Below are positions 33,347 to 44,719 of a DNA stretch of 64,000 nt, piece by piece. Numbering within the stretch: the stretch's first letter is position 1; each line of letters opens with the position of its first letter. Below the pieces are notes generated by a model, which made no database searches, was not told where the DNA came from, and saw only the letters and a list, made by a program, of their open reading frames with translations. Source of the stretch: Apodospora peruviana (lineage: Eukaryota > Ascomycota > Sordariomycetes > Sordariales > Lasiosphaeriaceae). A program made the translations under genes and the position numbers. The DNA is taken from assembly GCA_033439685.1 (NCBI GenBank), contig JAUEDM010000002.1, positions 5,332,001-5,396,000 on the forward strand, in the 5' to 3' direction.

Positions 33347-34540
33347 TTAAAGAGACTTCTCCACCTTCATCACTTCCCTAATGCCCTCTTCAATATACGC
33401 AACCTTGGCATCGTCGAGCCTCTTGAGCGGCCGCCGCGGGTATCCACCGTACCCGAAATAGCTCTGGATTGCCGATTTGGTGCCCGCAATGGCAGCTTTC
33501 GTCAAGTACCAGTCGCCCTTGGAAAGCGTCTTCTGGAGAGCAATCGCTTCCTCCGTCTTTCCCTCAGCGTACAGGTTCCAGACCTTGACGCAGACCTTGG
33601 GCATGACGTTGGCTCCGCCGGCAATGATACCGCTTCCTCCGCTGGCCAGTGTCTGAACAGTGAAGTCACACATGCCGCCGAACGCCATGTACCCGGATCC
33701 TTCAGAAGCGGGTGTTTTGGCATTGGTCGCCAGCGCCACCCGCGTAAGCTTGCCCGTGTTTCCGCACGTGAACTTGGTGCCGACGATGTTGGGGTGCGCG
33801 GCGAGCTTGATCAGTAGGTCCGAGTCCATGTCGATACCAGAGACAGCTCCGGGATAGTTGTATAAGATGAGAGGTAGCGGGCTTCCGTCGGCAACGGCAG
33901 CGAAATAGTCATGTACTGCTTGCTCGTCCATCAGGGCACGGAAGTAGGACGGCGGGAGCAGCAGCACATAGTCGCCTCCTGCCTTCTCGGCGAGCTTGCA
34001 AAGCTCAATGGTCCCCCTAACACTGCCCTCAGTGGCACCGACGATGATGGGTGTTTCGGTTAAGCCAGCCGCATCCAGGGCTTCTCTCGTGGCTTGGGTG
34101 ACGGCCAGTTTCTCCTCGCGCGTGCAATGGGCAGCCTCTCCATTAGAACCCATGGTTACCAGGCCAGCTAGGCCATCCTTCACCAAACGCTCGGCGTGCT
34201 TCTTGATCGTGGGGATGTCTAAGTCCTCGGTCTCCGGGTCGAAGAAGGTCATAGTCGGAGCATAAATGCCGCAGGGCAGAGGCCGTCGGGAAGCCCTGTG
34301 ACCGTTTGAGGCGCCATTGGTACCGTTGGATACAGTCATATTGGGCTTGAGTGTGGTGAAATAGTAGGAGGTAACACGACAAGGACTTCGAGGCCTGAGA
34401 AGGGTGTGAAAATAAGGAGACACAGAAGTGGACGGATGAAAGGTATAATGTGGAAATGGAGTGGCCAATGTTGCGTAAGAGGAGAATGATCTACTTATAA
34501 AAGAAAGAGAAGGCCTTGGAATAAGCAAGAGTCCCTCCAT
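33347..34540 (-). CDS. DapA-family aldolase (2-keto-3-deoxy sugar acid or HOGA type)
   Basis: One exon, 397 residues. It belongs to the DHDPS/N-acetylneuraminate lyase family of class I (Schiff-base) TIM-barrel aldolases that release pyruvate. Seen are GIYAPTMTFF at the barrel start, the pyruvate-binding MGSNGEAAHCTREEK (GTTGE position), LILYNYPG with Tyr227, and IVGTKFTCGN with the likely Schiff-base Lys256. Residues 1-67 precede an internal Met68 (ATG at 34339) and are Ser/Pro/Arg-rich with few acids, compatible with a mitochondrial presequence. Initiation at Met68 would give a 330-residue protein of normal family length. Its head-to-head partner is a Gfo/Idh/MocA oxidoreductase, which suggests uronate or deoxy-sugar-acid catabolism. 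4-hydroxy-2-oxoglutarate aldolase is an alternative. Confidence 0.85.
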   Translation of the reverse strand: MEGLLLIPRPSLSFISRSFSSYATLATPFPHYTFHPSTSVSPYFHTLLRPRSPCRVTSYYFTTLKPNMTVSNGTNGASNGHRASRRPLPCGIYAPTMTFFDPETEDLDIPTIKKHAERLVKDGLAGLVTMGSNGEAAHCTREEKLAVTQATREALDAAGLTETPIIVGATEGSVRGTIELCKLAEKAGGDYVLLLPPSYFRALMDEQAVHDYFAAVADGSPLPLILYNYPGAVSGIDMDSDLLIKLAAHPNIVGTKFTCGNTGKLTRVALATNAKTPASEGSGYMAFGGMCDFTVQTLASGGSGIIAGGANVMPKVCVKVWNLYAEGKTEEAIALQKTLSKGDWYLTKAAIAGTKSAIQSYFGYGGYPRRPLKRLDDAKVAYIEEGIREVMKVEKSL

Positions 34541-37059
34541 GACTGACTACTACCAGTGGCGGTCTGTGGGGTTCTCAATCGTTAGTGGCCATGTGTGGGA
34601 TGCCAGGAGGTGCTCGTGAGGACATTGGTCCGAGATGGCACGCAGCTCGTTGTAAAGGCGAGCTCAGGCGACCTAGACCAGTCCACGGCCCGAGGAGGGA
34701 GCGGAATGTGTCAAGGCGAGCGAGCGAGAGAGGACTGAGGGGTCCAACTATAGACGCCCAAGTTGCAGCTGTAACTATTGGCCTCCAAACAGCTATATCG
34801 GAGTAATCTATAGAGCAAATGAGCAAAGAAATAACGCAAAGTACATATTCTGGTCAATAGAGTGCCGCCCCTCGGTGTGGCATAGCCGATGGTCTGCGGA
34901 AAGACTAAGCCCTGAAGAGACTCCTGGCACCCATTAGCCAACCCAGGCACTCGGGCTCAACGCCAAGCGACAGGCCGTGTGAGCTGGCCGTTGGAGTTGA
35001 CGACATCGGTCTTTGATGGGCGAGGCCAAAAACGAAACGACCTGGCCTCGCAGACGACCGACGAACTTCGTCGGACTTCTTGTGGTGCGACAAACGTTGT
35101 CATGGTGCCTCCCACTCGGGAGGAAGAAGCCAACCACTGCTCGACCACTGCATAACGAGGAGGCCAAGATGCTGTGACCGCTTCGCTCAACAGTCGAGAG
35201 ACAAGTCCAAATCCCGGCTGTGGAGCACATGATCTGCAAATGACTAAATTGGGACGGGAGTTTGGTGAGAGCAGGGTAGCATGATGTGCCACGGGAAAGG
35301 GGTGTGGTTCTGGTGTCCACGTTATTGGGGGGTCATGGGAGTGGCTGTTCTGCCAAGCTGTGATTTTGTTGGGCAAGGTTAGGAACAGGTAAGAGAATAC
35401 TGGAAGCAGGAAAGTGTACGTGCATCGCACTAGGTATATGATGCACCTAATGTCCACCAGAAACCTTCCTAATCGTGGGGCTCTGATGGACGACATGGAC
35501 TGCCGCGAGTCTGGTGGTATATGGCAGAAAGGAGGGGTTCAGGAGTTCCTGTTATGCGGAAGGAAGGCGGTGGGAGAAAACATCGTGACCTTTTTGAACT
35601 GGCGATCGATCGAATGCACGATCCCTTTGGCAACATACCGAAGCTGAAGGCATGCCGAGCGATTGACGATGCAGCGGCTTGCCCGGTATTCTCCATGCAA
35701 CGGCGGTAACTTGCTGAGAGACTGTAACGGGGATCCTGCAAGGGTGAGCCATCCAGATCCCGAAGGTCCTGTCGATCAACGAATGGATGTCGTGACGACG
35801 CGATGAATAATCGCTAACAGCGATTTGGGGGGTTCATTGCGGCGACTCTTTACGTTATGTGTCACCCCTGACTCCCTAGCGTTGTCCAAAGTCGGAATAA
35901 TATTTTCCTCCAATCATGGGTGAGCACTAACAAGCGTTTGGGGGGTGTCGTGTGAGGGTCGCTCAGCAGCGTCGCCGTTGAAGCACTTCAGTGGCATTTC
36001 AGCCATCGTTACGGAGTACAGGCTCAGCTGTGACCGGTGAGCCTGTCAAGGCCCCGTGGACTCGGTGGAGGGCATTCGGCAGGGCGGTCATTCGAATTTA
36101 GCCTGAAGGAAAGGGGCTGCAAATAATTGGATTCTCAGCAAAGCAATGGTCATCAGTGAAACTGACCGTGGCCTCACCTGGGATCACCTGGGATGGGAAC
36201 AGCAAAAGGTCAAGAATGAATTGGCTTCCATGCCAAGCATCGTCGGCGTCGCTCGGATGCAGACGGATGCGGAGAGACGCAGAGAGACCACTGACACGGA
36301 GGTGGGCGAGAACTTGGAGCTCCAGCGTGGGGGCGGGTCCGGAGCTCGCCCCTCGCGGGCTTGCTCTTGGCGACTGGAGCTTCCCCGCGCTCATCTTCCC
36401 CTGAGCTCCTTCCTTCACCTTGAGGATGCACAACAGATGAGGACCGTGACGTGAATGGACTTAAACGCGATGGCAAGAGCGTCCTATTCGCAGTTCCGCA
36501 ATGTCCCTTTATGTTCGGGTGTGCCCATGTCTCCTGGCTCAGTAAGGTACCTGGTAGTCTGTAGTCCCCGAATGACCTTGAAGTAACTTCTACTGTGCTT
36601 TCCGTCTTCTCTCCGAGTTCGTCCCGAGGCCAATTGGCACAACTACAGGAAGCGGATATCAGTCCGGACCGGAGTGATATAAGTTTCAGAGTGCCTAGCA
36701 ATTGGACGGGACTGGCTTCTCCAAAACGCTCCAATTAATTCCCGTACCTGACGTAGACTTACCCCTCTGGGTATGCTCTGGGTGAATTATCCCGATTCCC
36801 GTCATCCGAACCCGAGCTACGGAAGATTTGTTTTTGCCTCAAAGACAATGGCTAACGAGGCTGGGCAGTGCTTTGTCTCGCGCAGCAGATATGCTTGTCG
36901 CTTTTCACTGTCGTCCATCACTCACAAGTCTCTTTATAGGTCCTGGTTCTGACCTACGGCGACTCTGCGAGTGCCTCCTTGTTTGTTTCTCTTTTAGGTG
37001 ATTGGATCGGGCACTAATTTACAAGACTACTCAACTTTGCTATCCGTAAATCAACCATC
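34541..37059. other. 2.5 kb divergent region between aldolase and oxidoreductase
   Basis: The promoters of both genes lie here. Several ORFs are open but none is convincing. The best is a minus-strand frame ending at 34957 that begins MTTFVAPQEVRR near 35,103 and could be a small protein, but I cannot support it. Confidence 0.4.
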
Positions 37060-38428
37060 ATGGAGCCCCTCAATGTGTTGATGGTATGTCCTCGCTGTCC
37101 TCCCAAGCCTTTACAACCTCGTCTAACATCGATGTTCCCATCAGGTGGGCACAGGGGAGTACACCACCGGCTTCGTCGGCGGAGGTGCGTCGGGTTCAGA
37201 CAAGAAAGTTGGCGTCGTTGGATTGTCCATGTTCGATCTCCGGAGGAGAGGAAAGGTTAACGAGCTGGGCATGGTTGGCGTGAATGGAACAAAATTTCCG
37301 GCAATCCGTAAGTGCTAGCATGAGACTGTTGATTGCTAGGCAGTCCGCTGACACAATCGCCCAGGGGAACATTTGCATAAGAACATCACGCAGGCGTACA
37401 ACAACCTGGACACCTCATTCGACTCCTTCCCAGCCGACGATGTCAAGGATGCCGACTCGTACAAGACGGCCGTCGACGCCCTGAAACCCGGCGATGCCAT
37501 CACCATCTTTACCCCCGACACGACCCATTATCCCATCGCCCTGTACGCCATTGAGCGCGGAATCCACGTTATGATAACGAAACCAGCCGTTAAGCTCCTC
37601 GAGCACCACATCTCCCTCCTTGAAGCGGCCGAGAAGCATGGCGTGTACGTCTACATCGAGCATCACAAGCGCTACGACCCAGCATACTCCGACGCGCGCT
37701 TCCGAGCCCAAAAGCTCGGCGATTTCAACTACTTCTACAGCTATATGTCACAGCCGAAATCGCAACTCGAGACCTTCAAGGCCTGGGCCGGCGTCGATTC
37801 CGATATCTCGTACTACCTAAACAGTCACCACGTCGATATTTGCGACTCCATGGTCTCCCAGCTGGGTTACGTCCCGGTCAAAGTCTCGGCCTCGGCCTCA
37901 AAGGGCGTCGCAACCAGCCTCGGCTGCAACGACGCTACAGAGGACACCATCTCGCTGCTGGTGCATTGGGAAAAGGCAGGCGACCCAAGCAAGCACGCGA
38001 CGGGCGTCTACACCGCTTCGTGGACGGCTCCGCAGCGTGCGGGCGTCCACTCGAACCAGTACTTCCATTACCTGGCGCGAGATGGCGAAATTCGCATCGA
38101 CCAGGCGAAACGAGGCTACGATGTGGCTGATGACTCGGCGGGTCAGCTGATGTGGTACAACCCGTTCTATATGCGGTATGCTCCGGACGAGGACGGTAAC
38201 TTCAACGGTCAGACTGGATACGGCTATGTATCCATGGAGAAGTTTGTCGACGGGTGCCGGCAAGTCAACTCGGGCGCACTGAAGCCGAAGGACTTGGACG
38301 CTAAGGGTCTTCCGACGTTGAGAAACACCATTGCGACGACGGCCATTCTTGAGGCGGGACGGCGAAGCATAGACGAGAATCGGGAGGTTAAGATCGAGTC
38401 AGCAAATGGGGTGTGGAAGTTGGTCTGA
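37060..38428 (+). CDS. Gfo/Idh/MocA-family oxidoreductase
   Basis: Exons 37060-37083, 37145-37307 and 37365-38428, with introns of 61 and 57 bp (GTATGT to ATCAG; GTAAGT, CTGAC, CCCAG), give 416 residues. The first exon encodes only eight residues and the splice rebuilds the NAD(P)-binding motif LMVGTGEYTTGF. The family motif usually read EKP is ITKP here (Lys135). A YIEHHKRYDPAY block and SHHVDICDSM near 217 mark the catalytic domain. The family reduces or oxidises sugars, inositols and uronates with a nicotinamide cofactor. Close fungal relatives are, from memory, sometimes labelled D-galacturonate reductase, but I cannot verify the substrate. The divergent aldolase supports a sugar-acid role. 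Confidence 0.88.
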
Positions 38429-39460
38429 GAAACCCCAATTTCTGTGGTGCTCCAACAACGCACGACTGCAACCGGTTCCCATGTCCTCTTTGACGGCCCT
38501 AAAAGCAAACTACTACTACCAAAGGAGACGGCTGCTGGCCGGATGAGTGGAACGAGACATGTAAATCATCTGCAATCGACAGTTCAACCCTAGACATACC
38601 TACTAGACAAAGAGCTCGACAGTGATGTGGTTTGACATACCTTATCTATACTTGGATTCGCGTTTGAAATATGCGGGATCTTTCCGCTCCTGTATATTAT
38701 CTCAACTTGCAACGCAGGGAAATCGAGGACAAGAATGTGCACTTATTTGCTATTACCCAACTTTTTCTCGCTGGTTTCGGGCAGAAAATGTGATGAATAG
38801 AGACCGAGAAAGCACCTTACCTCGCAGACAGAACACAGAGTAGGTCTGGCAATAGCGTAGGTACGCACCTTGCACACGTACCTGAGTAATGTGGTGTACT
38901 GTGTGAGCCACTTGTCCACAGGCGAGGCAACCGAAGGCAGTTGGTATCACAGTTCCGTGTTAGTCGCTTGCTCTGATTGGCTGCCCGAAAATGTCGAAAG
39001 CTCCCCTAGGGCCGCGAACCAGTGCCAACAGAAACAAATCCCCTCCAACCTGGAACCAAACTAACCTGGAACATCTGCCCAACGTACTGTCAGAATTTTG
39101 TCGCAAACTGTTTTTGGCGTCGGTTTCTCTTTGATCAAGACGCTATCGACTAATCAGCCGGGCGTTTCGTATGCAGAGGCCAGCCAGCCACCACCTCTCC
39201 GTACTTCAATGGCCTTCACCTGGAAACAGCAAATTCTCAATGTTCAGAAGATTTTTCATTTTCAGAAAGGTCTTTCATAGAATCAAAACTTTCAGCAGAA
39301 CAGCAATAAAATACATGAGACGACATTATCTGAGCTCTGATAATGTACACCGTGACTCTGCAACAGTCTTCCGACGGATTACTCCATCCGTCCCGCCACA
39401 GATCGTCCCATGCCCAGCCACCCGGCATCATCAACGGTAGGTACCTACCTACTTAGGTAA
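38429..39460. other. Intergenic, convergent 3' ends
   Basis: About 1 kb with no supportable gene. The perfect palindrome GGTAGGTACCTACC lies at 39436-39449, close to the stop of the secreted protein. Confidence 0.5.
39436..39449. repeat. Perfect palindrome GGTAGGTACCTACC
   Basis: A 14-base perfect palindrome, immediately followed by more TACCTA/TTAGGTA sequence. It is of the same class as the palindrome at 16606-16619. Confidence 0.6.
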
Positions 39461-40551
39461 TCAAGCCTCGATATACCCAGCCGGATGACCAATCGTCGCA
39501 TTTTCCCAATGAACTTCCCTGGGCATAAACAGTCTCTCCGGGCTGTTAGTAGTAAAACCGCCGCACGTGTCGGCGCGGATGCACACGTTCCGGGTGCAGC
39601 AGGTGCCGACGGCGCAGACGCTGCCGAGGGGGCAATCGGCGCTGGTCGCGCAGTCCGCAAGACCAGAACACGGCGTCTGGCCGTCAGCACAGAAACCGGT
39701 TCCGCCCGTGATGGCGGCGCACACGCAGGAGCCGCCCGGCCCGCAGGCGGTGAAAGTGTCGCACGTCTGTCCCGCGCACGAGTTGAGCGAGCAGGCGCCG
39801 TTGCTGCATGTGCCCGAGTCGCAGGTTACGCCGCACCCTCCGCAGTTTGCGGGATCGCTCCTGATATCGAGGCAGGTGCCTCCTCCGCAGTCCGTCAAAC
39901 CACCGGTGCATCCGGGGGGAGGGGCAGACGACGTGGACGAGCTGGGAATCGACGACGAGCTGGGAATCGGCGACGAGCTGGGAATCGACGACGAGCTGGG
40001 AATCGGCGACGAGCTGGGAATCGACGGCGGACTAGAGCTCGAGACCGGAGGAACCGTGACGATTGTGGTCTGCAAAACGGCAAGTTTAGCTGACAATGCC
40101 CCCATTCAAGGTAATCCAAATAGACATGTCCGTACCCCGTCTGTCTCAGTTACGACATGGCTTTTGATGCCATAGCACGAGCAAGCACTAGCATATGCCG
40201 CCGGGCCAGAGCAAGCCGACGCGTACTCGGGAATGACCTTTTCCACCACCACGCTCGAAGGTGCTGGCGCTGTGACAGTACTGCATCCATCATCTGCTAT
40301 TAACGAGGGCAACTTGCTGAGAAACCATGGGGTCCAAGTCTTAAATACCTAGTGTGACCGTAAGACGTTGTCACGACGAAACTTGAACAGTCGACCTTGG
40401 CCTGAGATGTGAATACGGGGCCCTGCCTAGTGCCAGTCACTGCTCGGGCGCAGTTGTCGGCGTGGCACACCGGCGCGCATTTTGCCAGGACCAACGCCGG
40501 GCTCGACGCGAAGAGCGCCAGCGAGAGGGCCACTCCTGTTCCGGACTTCAT
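39461..40551 (-). CDS. Secreted cysteine-rich protein with Pro/Ser tandem repeat
   Basis: My model has exons 40551-40359, 40296-40136 and 40069-39461 (320 residues). The second intron is clear (GTACGG, GCTAAAC, TTTTGCAG). The first uses a weak GTCACA donor and is uncertain. The N-terminus is a signal peptide (VALSLALFASSPALVLA). The mature start KCAPVCHADNCARAVTG is a motif I recall at the head of many fungal secreted proteins. A spacer of five 18-bp units encodes alternating IPSSSP and IPSSSS. The C-terminal domain has about 25 cysteines, with CLDIRSDPANCGGCGVTC resembling Stig1-type repeats. No GPI or membrane anchor is seen. An extracellular, perhaps wall-associated or effector-like role is inferred. 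Confidence 0.7.
39939..40028 (-). repeat. Five tandem 18-bp units inside the secreted protein gene
   Basis: The plus-strand unit GAGCTGGGAATCGRCGAC repeats five times without gaps. R alternates A and G, so there is also a 36-bp higher-order period. In frame it encodes a Ser/Pro spacer. Copy number may vary between strains. Confidence 0.85.
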
Positions 40552-40969
40552 TATAGATAACGACGATGTTTCGGCTTAAACACGACGGCGTCGTTGATGA
40601 ACAACAGAACAGAGAGAAAAGCAGGCGCGCCCCATAATTCCAGATAATAAATTTATCGGCCCCATTTTCGGCATTCGGCGCCGTTAGAACGCGTAGCAAA
40701 TTTGATGACGGCAAAAATATCAATAGTCACGATAGTCTGCAGCCACAAACCCAGCTGAATTGCCCAAAGTGGACTGGTTGAAGATCGTCGCGCCGCGCCG
40801 TCACATGATCATTGCAAAGTGGATAAGTTACAGGAAGGGATCGACAGGAGAATTCTCGAGCCAATCTCCCCAAGGTATTCTTTCATGCCCCCTGACGTTA
40901 AAACAAGCTTAAACTACACGTATGACGTCAAGAAAAACCTCATCTATCTGGCTCTGATATTGGAGAAAC
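40552..40969. other. Intergenic, promoter of the secreted protein
   Basis: The 418 bp lie between two minus-strand genes. No additional gene is seen. Confidence 0.5.
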
Positions 40970-42457
40970 TTATCCCTTTGACGCCTTAGCTGACTTTTTC
41001 GGACGGCCTGGTCCAGGCTTCTTGGCCTTGGATACCCCCTGAGGCTTCGCGTTCTTGGCGGGCGTTCTCGACTTCTTGGCGTTGCGAGGACCTGGATTGC
41101 TCGTCTTGCGTTTGGCTGAGGGTTGTCTCAAAGGGACCACCCCGACTGGCCGAGTTTCTCCTCGTCCCAGAAGCATCCCAAACTCCGGCGGCTGCCTTGC
41201 TAACCTTCGGCTCATCCTCTCCTTCGTGAATGTCTTCCGCGGCTTTGTGACACGGTGGGAGGTCGATGGCGTTTTGAAACTCTCCTCGTCGGGAGGAAGC
41301 GGCTTAGACACGACGCGCTTGCGCTTAACGTTCTTGGTTGGTGGTGATGGCGGCGGTGATGGTGATGGCTCCCGTTGGGGTTCCACTTTGGTCTCGTCCG
41401 GGTCACGATGTCCTTGGAGAAGTCGCCCGAAGAGCGAAGAAACTCGAGGTTGCTCAGTTGTTGGCAGCTCCCGTTCCTGTCGTTCCATCTCTTTTAGATG
41501 CTCTTTCCGACGAGCTTCGGCTGCCCGCTCGTCGGCGTCGATCTGCTCTTGCGTCTGGCCCTTCCCAAGAAGCTCGAAGTGCCTCAATCGCCTTTCATAC
41601 TCGAATGCATTTTTTATCATCGTGCCCGGAAGATACTTGACCTTCTCAATTTCTTCCAGCTTTTCCTTGCGCAGTCTGTCGCCTTCCTCGTTTTCGCGCT
41701 CAATCCTAACTGCGTCGACGAGGCTCTCTTTAAGAAAAAGCTTCTCAAACTGATAGTTTTCCTCTTCCCACTCGAAACGCTTTCGATCATATTCCAGCCG
41801 CTCCCATGGGTCGTCGGGTATAGGTGTTGGTTCCCGGGTCGATGGTGTCGGAGGGAAAGTACTGTACCCGCTGTGTTCGGACTCGCTGTTGGCGTCTTGA
41901 TTCTCTGGCGATTCAACAGTTGGTACGCCTAGGTCCTTGGCCATTTGAGCCCACATCCGCGCCCAATCTTTATCGAATATGCCTGCAGAAGGTTCGAACG
42001 GCCGTCCTTCGATACTGTGCTCCAGAATTCTCAGGTTTCTTTGTCGTTTCACATAGGTCGGGTCACGACCGTCACCTTTATGATAGATATTCCTTTCGCG
42101 AAGCATTGTCTTTCGCTGCTCGTACCAGTCATCGCCATAGTGCTTTCGGCCCCAAGCTGCATATGTCTCTGGGTGATATGGTTCGGGCTCAGGCGTCCAA
42201 GGCATCCGGCTATCGGGATCGTATGTGTCTGGGTCGTAGGTTTGCGTTATCTGCATTCTTTCTCCTATGACCCTTACCCACACGAGTCTGGACTCCTCAA
42301 GCCGACCAGGATTGTCACCAATGCCGCTAGTCTCGCCATTGTTGCCAGGTTCGATATTGCTGGACATCAAAGGTAGTACATCACCGGGGCAGGCTTCGGC
42401 CGACCGGGTTGACAACGGCGCGCGTTGACGGCGTGAGCGCTTTTTCGGAGCCATCAT
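40970..42457 (-). CDS. Uncharacterised basic protein with C-terminal AT-hook
   Basis: A single open frame of 495 residues; the start MMAPKKRSRRQR is near-terminal and basic. I do not recognise a named family. The N-terminal third has repeated YDPDTYDPDSRMPWTPEPEPYHPETYAAWGRKHYG, rich in Pro, Tyr and Trp. The middle (about 215-345) is a highly charged Glu/Arg helical region that should form a coiled coil. A Pro-rich stretch (EPSPSPPPSPP) then gives way to a Lys/Arg/Pro tail with KKPGPGRPKKSAK, whose GRP core matches an AT-hook that binds the minor groove of A/T DNA. Nuclear, chromatin-associated function is inferred. It is divergent from the FHA-kinase, with 547 bp between their starts. Confidence 0.75.
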   Translation of the reverse strand: MMAPKKRSRRQRAPLSTRSAEACPGDVLPLMSSNIEPGNNGETSGIGDNPGRLEESRLVWVRVIGERMQITQTYDPDTYDPDSRMPWTPEPEPYHPETYAAWGRKHYGDDWYEQRKTMLRERNIYHKGDGRDPTYVKRQRNLRILEHSIEGRPFEPSAGIFDKDWARMWAQMAKDLGVPTVESPENQDANSESEHSGYSTFPPTPSTREPTPIPDDPWERLEYDRKRFEWEEENYQFEKLFLKESLVDAVRIERENEEGDRLRKEKLEEIEKVKYLPGTMIKNAFEYERRLRHFELLGKGQTQEQIDADERAAEARRKEHLKEMERQERELPTTEQPRVSSLFGRLLQGHRDPDETKVEPQREPSPSPPPSPPTKNVKRKRVVSKPLPPDEESFKTPSTSHRVTKPRKTFTKERMSRRLARQPPEFGMLLGRGETRPVGVVPLRQPSAKRKTSNPGPRNAKKSRTPAKNAKPQGVSKAKKPGPGRPKKSAKASKG

Positions 42458-43004
42458 GAAGAGAGAGAAGGTATGATGGCAAGAACAGTCGATGACTTTT
42501 GTTGTGGGTGTCGATAAAATTCAAGGGAAATGAAGGACAGTAAAAGATGATAACCCGAGAAATTGAGCAATGGAAGGCAATCGAATGCCGACACTGATGT
42601 TGGGTGTGCCCCTCATTTATGTTGGTTTGAAGTGGCACTCCTGCTGTAGGTTGGTGAGTTTCGGGTGGTTGGTTATATTCGAGGTTGTGCAACGGGCGTG
42701 ATTCACGGACGGGAGGTACCTCACCTGCCAACCAACAGCCCGGTAATTACCAACATCACGTAGGTAGCACAGCGCCGGTTACTTACGGAGTAATGCACTG
42801 TGACCGCCACGGCGCTTCCATCCCTTCAACAACCACCTCCACCATTGCCAATATGGAAACCAACGCACATCGACACCATGAACTCGGGTCCGATTCATTC
42901 ATCAGCTGTTCTTCGCCCTCAGCCGGACAGAATGACAAGGCCAAAACACGCCATGGCCCCCCTCAACGGCAAGTCTTGTTCCCTGTCCAAGACGCCTTCC
43001 CAAA
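42458..43004. promoter_or_regulatory. 547 bp divergent promoter between AT-hook protein and FHA-kinase
   Basis: Back-to-back starts define a shared upstream region. GAGGTACCTC lies near 42,715. ORFs inside it overlap the kinase start in another frame and were not kept. Confidence 0.4.
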
Positions 43005-44719
43005 ATGGACGACCCGAAGACTGTATTTTGTCTTTTCCCCATGGATAAATATGCCAGGCGCATCGTCAGCCTCAACCCTGACCGAGAATGCATGGTTGAT
43101 GGTACACCTTCCTTGAGAATTGGACTGGATCAGGAATCTAAGTCACCGCCTTACCTTGCAACCTTTGGCCGCGCGGACGAGCGTGCTGGTGTTTTGTGTG
43201 ATGTGGTTCTCCCCCAGACCTTCTCAAGGCAGCGCCAGTGCTACTTCGACTTCAACAAAAAGACTGGCGAGCTCCTTTTACACGATACGTCCACGAGAAA
43301 CGATACAAATCTTTATGTAGCGGAGCTCGACGCCCGGGGAAAAACGACGCGGGGGGCTGCCCAAATCGGCAACCTCCCTCCCCGGCAATGTGTCGTGCTG
43401 CTCAGCCCAGACACCTATTCTGATCCCCCCTGCCCTCGCTCGTGGTTTTTCAAAATTGGAAAAGCTCTCTTCCATCTTGAATCACCATTACGACAAAACC
43501 ATGACGAGGCCGACTTTGCCGAGCGGAGGCTAGGGTTCGCCAACCAACCTGATCCCGGACTGACAGTCTTGAGAACTACTGGGCGACTCTATGCCTCCCT
43601 GGCTGAGGGGACAACTCTATGGCGGACTGAGTCAATCGTCTCGTATCACATATCCCACACACTTCGACCCAGGAGTAACCTTGAACCAGAGGAGAAAGAT
43701 AAGATCCGCTATACTAAACTCAAAAGGCTAGGGATGGGCGGACAGGGCGATGTCCATAAGGTTGTCGACATGTCTAGTGGTGATCATGTTGCCTGTAAAA
43801 TTGTTGCTGTGAAAGCAGAAGTTCCGAGTTTGAAAATACGTTCGGAGAGGGAATTCAGACAGATGGTTGAAAAGGAAGTTAACCTGGTCCGCCAACTGCA
43901 TCATGTAAGCTCATCTTCCAGCCCCTTCGCCTTGACCTCCTATCCTGACCAATACACTAGCTTCATGTTGTACCTTATATACACTGCCAGGGATTCACAA
44001 GCCAGAATATCGAAATTTTCATGCCTATATATCGAGGCAGTGTCCACGACTTGATACGGAAATGCAAGTCGCAAGGGCCGGATGTCCTGATTCAGATGAC
44101 CCAGAGGATGTTTTTCCAGATTTTGGACGCTCTTGATTTTGTTCACACCCGTGATCCACCAATCATCCATCGAGATATCAAGCCTGCCAATATCCTTTAT
44201 GAAGGCAATCAAGGGGACAAGTTCCTACTGACCGACTTTGGTATCGCAAAGGTTGTTGACAAGGCCATGACTATGATCGGAACGCCGGGATATGCGGCAC
44301 CAGAGGTGTTTGAACGTGGCGCTAAGCAGACGACAAAGGTCGACATATACTCCTTCGGCGTTACTTTAGTCGAGTGTTTGGTAAAGCCTGGGGATTTCAG
44401 CCATGGGCTTACGACCTCTCAACCTCAACAATGGCACCGGGAACTCCAGAGACAGATGAATATGCATGAATCTAGTCTTGTATCTATGCTTGCCGATCAC
44501 CCCTCTGACCGACCAACGGCTCGGAAGCTTCTTGACGAGCACAGCCAGCCCACCAACGCCGCAGCACAAACTCCGCAAAGTGCTAATCAGGGACGAGAAA
44601 CGACTACACCGCACTCACCCACTCCCACGCCCATGGATTGGACGGCAACGCCACTTTCCCTACAAGTTCCTTTGTCAATACAGCCAAGCGAGACTGTTCA
44701 TACGTCCCAGTTAAACTAG
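43005..44719 (+). CDS. FHA-like domain Ser/Thr protein kinase
   Basis: Exons 43005-43904 and 43991-44719, with an 86 bp intron (GTAAGC to GCCAG, phase 0), give 542 residues. The N-terminal 160 residues resemble a forkhead-associated phosphopeptide-binding domain (FGRADER, SRQRQ, LLLHDTSTRNDT), somewhat degenerate. The kinase domain spans about 236-480: Gly-loop LGMGGQGDV, ACKIV with Lys265, Glu291 in the C-helix, catalytic HRDIKPANIL with Asp362, DFG at 382-384, TPGYAAPE and VDIYSFGV. All residues needed for catalysis are present. The tail is Pro/Thr/Gln-rich. The order resembles checkpoint kinases of the Rad53/Cds1 type, but the FHA match is weak and fungi have expanded FHA-kinase families, so no orthologue is claimed. 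Confidence 0.88.

Noticed and set aside
39939..40028. Regular repeats considered as a CRISPR array
   Set aside because: The 18-bp units are directly adjacent without spacers and stay in frame in a coding exon, in a eukaryote.
39485..40175. Two plus-strand ORFs of 202 codons over the secreted protein
   Set aside because: They are translations of the complementary strand, including the 18-bp repeat (AGNRRR and LGIGDE runs).
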